Assembly (NCBI RefSeq): GCF_030412915.1
Contig: NZ_JAUHJR010000001.1
Location: 186,001 to 250,000 of the forward strand
Length of the DNA: 64,000 bases
Source: Nocardioides abyssi
GTDB lineage: Bacteria; Actinomycetota; Actinomycetes; Propionibacteriales; Nocardioidaceae
Reading direction: 5' to 3'
The position numbers were made by a program, and so were the translations under genes. This document shows positions 59,667-64,000 of the stretch, piece by piece. Numbering within the stretch: the first letter of the stretch is position 1; every line of letters starts with the position of its first letter. The notes below the pieces were generated by a model. That model was given only the letters and a program-made list of their open reading frames with translations, ran no database searches and was not told the DNA's origin.

Positions 59667-61270
59667 GCGCCCGCCTCCCCGGTGACGCCGGTGGCGCTCG
59701 TGGCGCCGGTGACGCCGGTCGCGACCTGGAGCACCTGCTCCTCGGTCGACCCGGCGGGCAGCTCGCCGGCCACCCGCCCGTCGCGCATCACGACGATCCG
59801 GTCGGACATGCCGATCACCTCCGGCAGCTCGCTGGAGACCATGAGGACGGCTACGCCCCGGGCCGCGAGCGCGCGCATCAATTCGTAGATCGAGTGCTTC
59901 GCGCCGACGTCGATGCCCCGGGTGGGCTCGTCCATCAGCACGACGCGGGGCTCGGTGGCCAGCCAGCGGGCCAGCACCACCTTCTGCTGGTTGCCGCCGG
60001 ACAGGAACTGGACCTCCTGGTCCATCGCCCGGGCCGAGACCTCGAGCGAGGACAGCAGGCCGGGCAGCTCGCGCCGGGCCGCACCCGTGCGCCGGGGGAG
60101 GACGGCGCGGACGACGCCGAGCGCGTTGTCGAGGATCGTCTGGTTCAGCGCCAGGCCGGTGGCCTTCCGGTCCTCGGTCACCATCGCCAGGCCGGCCCGG
60201 ATCGCCGCGCGCGGGGAGCGGGGGCGTACGTCGCGGCCCCCGTCGCGCCCGCCGATCCGCATGGTGCCGCGGGTGAGCGGGCGGACGCCGAAGACCGCCT
60301 CCAGCAGCTCGGTGCGGCCCGAGCCCTGCAGGCCGGCGATGCCGACGACCTCGCCGGCCCGCAGCGTGAGGTCGACCCCGTCGACGTACCCGTTGCCGGC
60401 GCCGCGCAGCTCCAGCAGCACGTCGCCGACCTCGGTGCCGGGCAGGGGGTCGGGGAAGAACGACGAGATCGACCGGCCGACCATGAGCCGCACGAGCTCG
60501 GCGTCGTCGAGGTCGGCCGCCGGGCGGGTGGTCACCTGCCGGCCGTCCTTGAGGACGGTGATCATGTCGCAGAGGTCGAAGACCTCCTTGAGCCGGTGGG
60601 AGACGTAGATGATCGCGACGCCGCGCGCGGTGAGGCGGGCGATCACGGAGTAGAGCAGCTCGACCTCGTGCTCGGCGAGCGCCGCGGTGGGCTCGTCCAT
60701 CTGGATGACGCGGGCGTCGTAGCTGACCGCCTTGGCGATCTCCACCAGCTGCTGCTCGGCGACCGAGAGGGTGCGGACCCGCTGCCCCGCCCGGAGGCCG
60801 GTGACGCCGAGCCCGGCGAGCAGCTCCTCGGTGTCGCGGTGCATCCGCTCGACGTCGACGAGGCCGCGGCGGCGGGGCTCGCGGCCGAGGTAGACGTTCT
60901 CGGCGACCGAGCGCTCGGGCAGGAGGTTGAACTCCTGGAAGACCGTGGACAGGCCGGCCTGCTGGGCCTGGACGGGGTGGCTGAAGGTCACCTGCTCGCC
61001 GCCGACCTCGACGGTCCCGGCGTCGGGGGAGTGGACGCCGGCGAGGATCTTCATCAGCGTCGACTTGCCCGCGCCGTTCTCGCCGACCAGGCCGAGGACC
61101 TGCCCGGCCCGCAGCTCGAGGTCGACGTCGGCGAGCACCGCGTGCCCCGCGAAGGACTTGGTCAGCCCGGAGGCGCGCAGGACGACGCCGCCGGCGGGCG
61201 CGGCCGACGGGCCAGGCGTCCCGGGGGTCTCGGGACTCTCGGCGCTCTCGGGGGGCGACGTGGTGGTCAC
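59663..61270 (-). CDS. Sugar ABC transporter ATP-binding protein (RbsA-like, tandem)
   Basis: This 535-residue tandem ATPase has domain 1 with Walker A 'GENGAGKSTLMKIL', signature-like 'LSVAEQQLVEIAKA' and 'VIQMDEPTAAL', and domain 2 with 'GLQGSGRTELLEAVFG', 'LSGGNQQKVVLARWLA' and 'VVLMDEPTRGIDVGAK', all as in RbsA/MglA/XylG. A Pro/Ser-rich head (about 1-28) and a C-terminal 'GVTGATSATGVTGE' repeat are extra. GTG 61270 is chosen because CACAGT stands 6 nt before it. It is the first gene of the operon, divergent from the ROK regulator. Confidence 0.94.
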   Translation of the reverse strand: MTTTSPPESAESPETPGTPGPSAAPAGGVVLRASGLTKSFAGHAVLADVDLELRAGQVLGLVGENGAGKSTLMKILAGVHSPDAGTVEVGGEQVTFSHPVQAQQAGLSTVFQEFNLLPERSVAENVYLGREPRRRGLVDVERMHRDTEELLAGLGVTGLRAGQRVRTLSVAEQQLVEIAKAVSYDARVIQMDEPTAALAEHEVELLYSVIARLTARGVAIIYVSHRLKEVFDLCDMITVLKDGRQVTTRPAADLDDAELVRLMVGRSISSFFPDPLPGTEVGDVLLELRGAGNGYVDGVDLTLRAGEVVGIAGLQGSGRTELLEAVFGVRPLTRGTMRIGGRDGGRDVRPRSPRAAIRAGLAMVTEDRKATGLALNQTILDNALGVVRAVLPRRTGAARRELPGLLSSLEVSARAMDQEVQFLSGGNQQKVVLARWLATEPRVVLMDEPTRGIDVGAKHSIYELMRALAARGVAVLMVSSELPEVIGMSDRIVVMRDGRVAGELPAGSTEEQVLQVATGVTGATSATGVTGEAGA

Positions 61271-61276
61271 GACCGC

Positions 61277-61306
61277 ACTGTGGCACGCGTCACCCACTTC
61301 TGTCGA
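61277..61306 (-). promoter_or_regulatory. Promoter of the sugar ABC operon
   Basis: TCGACA (61306-61301, -35) and CACAGT (61282-61277, -10) are separated by 18 bp; the -10 is 6 nt from GTG 61270, so the mRNA would be leaderless. Confidence 0.5.
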
Positions 61307-61327
61307 TAGTCCGTCAAAAGTCGCGTG

Positions 61328-61339
61328 CTGGACGTCCAG
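61328..61339. promoter_or_regulatory. Palindromic operator candidate of the ROK regulator
   Basis: CTGGACGTCCAG is a perfect 12-bp palindrome overlapping the TGGACG -35 of the ROK gene; AACACT (61352-61357) is its -10, 6 nt before GTG 61364. It lies between the divergent promoters and could let the regulator control itself. Confidence 0.5.
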
Positions 61340-61363
61340 AAGGGGGCGTGGAACACTGCGGCC

Positions 61364-62554
61364 GTGCGGACCAGCGACGTCTTCGAGCTCCTCCGGGACG
61401 GGCAGCCCCGCACCCGGGCCCAGCTCGCGGACCTCTCGGGACTGGCCCGCTCGACCATCGCCTCGCGCATCGACACGCTGATGCGGCTGGGCCTGGTGGC
61501 GCCGTACGGCGGCGGGGTCTCCACCGGTGGCCGCCCGCCGTCGCTGCTCGCTCTCAACCCGATGGCCTGGGTCGTGGCCGGCGTCGACATCGGCGCGAGC
61601 CACGCCACCGCCGCGCTGTCGGACCTGAGCGGCTCGATCCTGGTCGAGCGCCGGGCCGACCTCGACGTGGCCCTCGGCCCCGACCACGTGCTCGGCTGGG
61701 TGGAGCAGGTCGTCGGCGAGCTCCTCGCCGACCAGGGCCGCGAGGTCGGGGAGCTCGCCGCGATCGGCATGGGGCTGCCCGGCCCCGTCGAGCACTCCAC
61801 GGGCCGCGCGATCAACCCGCCGATCATGCCGGGGTGGGACGGGTACGACGTGCCGGGCCACGTGCAGCGCGCCTTCGACGTGCCGGTGCTGGTCGACAAC
61901 GACGTGAACATCATGGCGCTGGGCGAGCAGCACGCCCACCTGCCCGACGTCGATGACCTGGTCTTCATCAAGGTCAGCACGGGCATCGGCGCGGGGCTGA
62001 TCTCCGGCGGGCAGCTCCAGCGCGGTGCGCAGGGGACCGCCGGCGACCTCGGCCACGTGGCGGTGGCCCGGGCCGCGGAGGTGCTGTGCCGCTGCGGCAA
62101 CCAGGGCTGCCTGGAGGCGGTGGCGGCCGGACCGGCGCTCGCCCGGGCGCTGCGCGAGGCGGGCGTCGAGGCGGCGGGCTCGGCCGACGTCGTGGCGCTG
62201 GTGCGCAGCGGGGACGCGCGCGCCGTGCACGCGGTGCGGCAGGCGGGTCGCGACCTCGGCGAGGTGCTGGCGACGCTGGTCAACATGATCAACCCGTCGG
62301 CGATCGTCATCGGCGGCTCGCTGGCCGACGCCGGGGAGAGCCTGCTGGCGGGGATCCGCGAGGTCGTCTACCAGCGCTCGCTGCCGCTGGCCACGCAGCA
62401 CCTCGCGGTCACCACCTCCCGCGCCGGCGAGCGGGCGGGCGTCATCGGCGCCGCGGCGCTCGCCATCGGCCACGTGCTCTCGCCCGAGCACATCGACCGC
62501 GCCGGCGCGCGGGTCACCGAGGCGGCCGCCGGCGGGGCGGCGACCGCGGTCTGA
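61364..62554 (+). CDS. ROK-family transcriptional regulator
   Basis: This 396-residue NagC/XylR-type regulator begins with a winged-helix HTH (about 1-65: 'RTRAQLADLSGLARSTIASR'), followed by a sugar-kinase-like ROK domain with 'AGVDIGASHATAALSDLSG', 'AIGMGLPGPVE', 'VLVDNDVNIMALGEQ', 'IKVSTGIGAGLISGG' and zinc-site 'GDLGHVAV...CRCGNQGCLEAVA'. It is therefore expected to bind a sugar and release the divergent import operon. GTG 61364 is favoured by a leaderless AACACT box; GTG 61325 would add 13 residues. Confidence 0.93.
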   Translation: MRTSDVFELLRDGQPRTRAQLADLSGLARSTIASRIDTLMRLGLVAPYGGGVSTGGRPPSLLALNPMAWVVAGVDIGASHATAALSDLSGSILVERRADLDVALGPDHVLGWVEQVVGELLADQGREVGELAAIGMGLPGPVEHSTGRAINPPIMPGWDGYDVPGHVQRAFDVPVLVDNDVNIMALGEQHAHLPDVDDLVFIKVSTGIGAGLISGGQLQRGAQGTAGDLGHVAVARAAEVLCRCGNQGCLEAVAAGPALARALREAGVEAAGSADVVALVRSGDARAVHAVRQAGRDLGEVLATLVNMINPSAIVIGGSLADAGESLLAGIREVVYQRSLPLATQHLAVTTSRAGERAGVIGAAALAIGHVLSPEHIDRAGARVTEAAAGGAATAV

Positions 62555-62564
62555 GGCCGGGCGG

Positions 62565-63491
62565 CTAGACCCCGCCGAGCCGCTTGAGGTCGGCCAGGAT
62601 CGTGTCGACCCGCGCGAGCAGGGTCAGGTGGCCCTCGTCCTCGAACAGGTGCGCCTCCGCGCCGGGCACGTGCGCGGCCAGCCACGCGCCGTGCTCGTAG
62701 GGGACCATCGCGTCCTGCCGGCCCTGCCACACCGCGACCGGCACGCGGACGTCGGCGAGGTCGAAGCCCCACGGCGCGACGATCGCCAGCCCGTCGTCGA
62801 CGGCACCGACGACACCCTGGGCCCCGGCGCGGCGGAACGTCTCGGCCGTCCACGCGGCGTACGCACCGTCCAGCGCGGCCGCGTCCACCGGCGTCACCAG
62901 CTCGCCCAGCGCCGCGGCGACGTCGTCGGCGGTCGCTGCGAAGATCGGAGGGAGCGTGCGCGCGAGCAGCTCCTCGTACGCCGCCCGCCCCTGCACCGCG
63001 GCGGCGAACTCCTCGACGTTCTCCGGGGCCATGCCGGCGTCCCAGTCGAGCCCGTCGGCGTCGTGGGGCGCGACACCGGCCAGGGTGGCGGCCGCGCGGC
63101 AGCGGTCGGGCAGCAGCGCGGCGCAGGCCAGCGCGCGGGGCCCGCCGCCGGACCAGCCGATCGTCAGGAACTCGTCGACGTCGAGCGCGTCGAGCACCGC
63201 CACCGTGTCGGCGACGTCGTCGACCACCCGGGGGCCGTCGAGGGAGAGCGGGCGGGGCGTCGAGCCGCCGTAGCCCGGCCGCGACATCGTCACGAGCCGC
63301 AGGCCCAGGTCGGCGCAGGCCCGGTCCAACGGGGCGTGGCGCACCGCCGCGGTCGGCGTGCCGCCGTGGAGCACGAGCGGGAAGCCGTCGGCGTCGCCAC
63401 CGGTCAGCACCTCCAGCACGCGACCGTCCGCAGTCGGGACGGAGAGGGTGGCTGCGGCGGCGCCGGCCGCGTCGAAGGTGTCGTCGTCCAC
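62565..63491 (-). CDS. Alpha/beta hydrolase
   Basis: This 308-residue hydrolase has an oxyanion-hole region 'LVLHGGTPTAAVRHAPLDR', 'VTMSRPGYGGSTPRP', nucleophile elbow 'GWSGGGPRALA' (Ser), acid around 'VWQGRQDAMVP' and catalytic His in 'FEDEGHLTLL'. It is similar to generic bacterial esterases or hydrolases; the substrate is not evident. GTG 63491 is leaderless, with TACGCT 6 nt before it. It is convergent with the ROK gene and divergent from the helicase gene. Confidence 0.9.
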   Translation of the reverse strand: MDDDTFDAAGAAAATLSVPTADGRVLEVLTGGDADGFPLVLHGGTPTAAVRHAPLDRACADLGLRLVTMSRPGYGGSTPRPLSLDGPRVVDDVADTVAVLDALDVDEFLTIGWSGGGPRALACAALLPDRCRAAATLAGVAPHDADGLDWDAGMAPENVEEFAAAVQGRAAYEELLARTLPPIFAATADDVAAALGELVTPVDAAALDGAYAAWTAETFRRAGAQGVVGAVDDGLAIVAPWGFDLADVRVPVAVWQGRQDAMVPYEHGAWLAAHVPGAEAHLFEDEGHLTLLARVDTILADLKRLGGV

Positions 63492-63497
63492 AGTCGG

Positions 63498-63503
63498 AGC
63501 GTA
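63498..63503 (-). promoter_or_regulatory. -10 box of leaderless alpha/beta hydrolase gene
   Basis: On the minus strand TACGCT (63503-63498) stands 6 nt before GTG 63491. Confidence 0.5.
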
Positions 63504-63532
63504 CGGCGGCGGGCGGTGTCGGCAGCCGCGGT

Positions 63533-63538
63533 TAGGGT
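63533..63538 (+). promoter_or_regulatory. -10 box of leaderless DinG-type helicase gene
   Basis: TAGGGT stands 6 nt before GTG 63545, with no ribosome-binding site. Confidence 0.5.
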
Positions 63539-63544
63539 GCTCGG

Positions 63545-64000
63545 GTGCCGCCCACCGCCCCCTCGTCGACCGCGCCGACCACCCGGGTCAGCGAGGTGCT
63601 CGCCGGTGCCGTCTCGGCCCTCGGCGGCGCCGAGCGGGCCGGCCAGGTGCGGATGGCGGAGGCCGTCTCCCGCGCGCTCGCCGACGAGGAGCACCTGCTC
63701 GTCCAGGCCGGCACGGGCACCGGCAAGTCACTGGCCTACCTCGTCCCCGCGCTGCTCCACCCCGACCGGGTCGTGGTCGCCACGGCCACCCTCGCGCTGC
63801 AGCACCAGCTCGTCGAGCGCGACCTGCCGCGACTGGTCGAGGCGGTCGCGAAGGACGAGTCCGCGCGCGACATCGACACCTCCTACGCCGTGCTCAAGGG
63901 CCGCTCCAACTACGCCTGCCTGCACCGGGTGCGCGAGGGCGTGCCGGACGACCAGGGCGCGCTCGTGCAGATGCCCGAGGGCTCGATGGGCCAGAAGGTG
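63545..64000 (+). CDS. DinG-family ATP-dependent DNA helicase, 3' end beyond window
   Basis: The frame from GTG 63545 remains open to the right edge (152 codons). It shows 'RAGQVRMAEAVSRALADEEH', Walker A 'VQAGTGTGKSLAYLVPAL', motif Ia-like 'VVATATLALQHQLVERDLP' and 'VLKGRSNYACLHRV', where the Cys begins the Fe-S cluster of XPD/DinG helicases. Such 5'-3' helicases unwind forks, D-loops or RNA-DNA hybrids in repair. The remaining motifs lie outside the window. Its promoter is back-to-back with that of the alpha/beta hydrolase. Confidence 0.9.
   Translation, partial: MPPTAPSSTAPTTRVSEVLAGAVSALGGAERAGQVRMAEAVSRALADEEHLLVQAGTGTGKSLAYLVPALLHPDRVVVATATLALQHQLVERDLPRLVEAVAKDESARDIDTSYAVLKGRSNYACLHRVREGVPDDQGALVQMPEGSMGQKV

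Overview
The window is about 64 kb of very GC-rich, gene-dense DNA from an actinobacterium. The best fit is a Nocardioides-like member of the Propionibacteriales. Supporting this are GTG/TTG starts, ATGA/GTGA stop-start overlaps, -10 boxes 6-8 nt ahead of start codons (leaderless mRNAs), an RpfB resuscitation factor, the gluABCD uptake operon, a SepX/GlpR divisome gene, and the dispersed 35-36 nt palindrome with GGTTTCGAGAC...CTCCTCAACC ends. The genus is inferred from general knowledge, not from a search. I see no insertion sequence, prophage, CRISPR array or secondary-metabolite cluster; most of the window looks like ordinary chromosome.

Layout. 0-9.5 kb: edge fragment, a repeat-rich gap, an FmdB-type zinc ribbon, a penicillin-acylase-family hydrolase and 5-formyl-THF cyclo-ligase. 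Then comes a tightly overlapping operon: UDP-glucose pyrophosphorylase, moeA, moaC, mog/moaB, a RimJ-like acetyltransferase, followed by sepX/glpR and tRNA-Ala(CGC). 9.6-18.5 kb: a four-gene BMP-type nucleoside/simple-sugar ABC importer, then a two-component pair whose kinase is fused to a DUF4153/DUF4173 membrane domain. 18.5-25 kb: a SNF2-type helicase with a lipoprotein, a YbdK-like carboxylate-amine ligase, small membrane proteins, an F420/FMN split-barrel protein and a TspO-like protein.

24.9-32.6 kb is a core housekeeping run: rsmI, an alpha/beta hydrolase, tatD, rpfB, rsmA, ispE and an ABC-F ATPase. 32.6-38 kb: a divergent MarR/VOC pair around a perfect palindromic operator, a CsoR-fold protein that has lost every metal ligand, a DUF4442 thioesterase-like protein and gluABCD. 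38-52 kb: miaB and miaA bracket an opposite-strand operon of very small acidic proteins plus a NUDIX hydrolase. A serine hydrolase, an AraC-DinB fusion, a RibD-C reductase, gamma-glutamyltransferase, a flavoprotein, dapF, an SDR, DUF2945, a P-loop kinase and hflX follow.

52-64 kb: an SGNH hydrolase, then a complete sugar-type import and catabolism operon on the minus strand (RbsA-like ATPase, two permeases, binding protein, two TIM-barrel isomerases, a Gfo/Idh/MocA dehydrogenase) divergent from a ROK regulator. Last come an alpha/beta hydrolase and the start of a DinG-type helicase running off the right edge.

The points most worth a second look are the acidic microprotein/NUDIX operon between miaB and miaA; the mobile-looking palindrome cluster at the left edge, with a further copy inside the histidine-kinase gene that keeps its hairpin by compensatory changes; the kinase-membrane-domain fusion itself; and the cysteine-free CsoR homologue.
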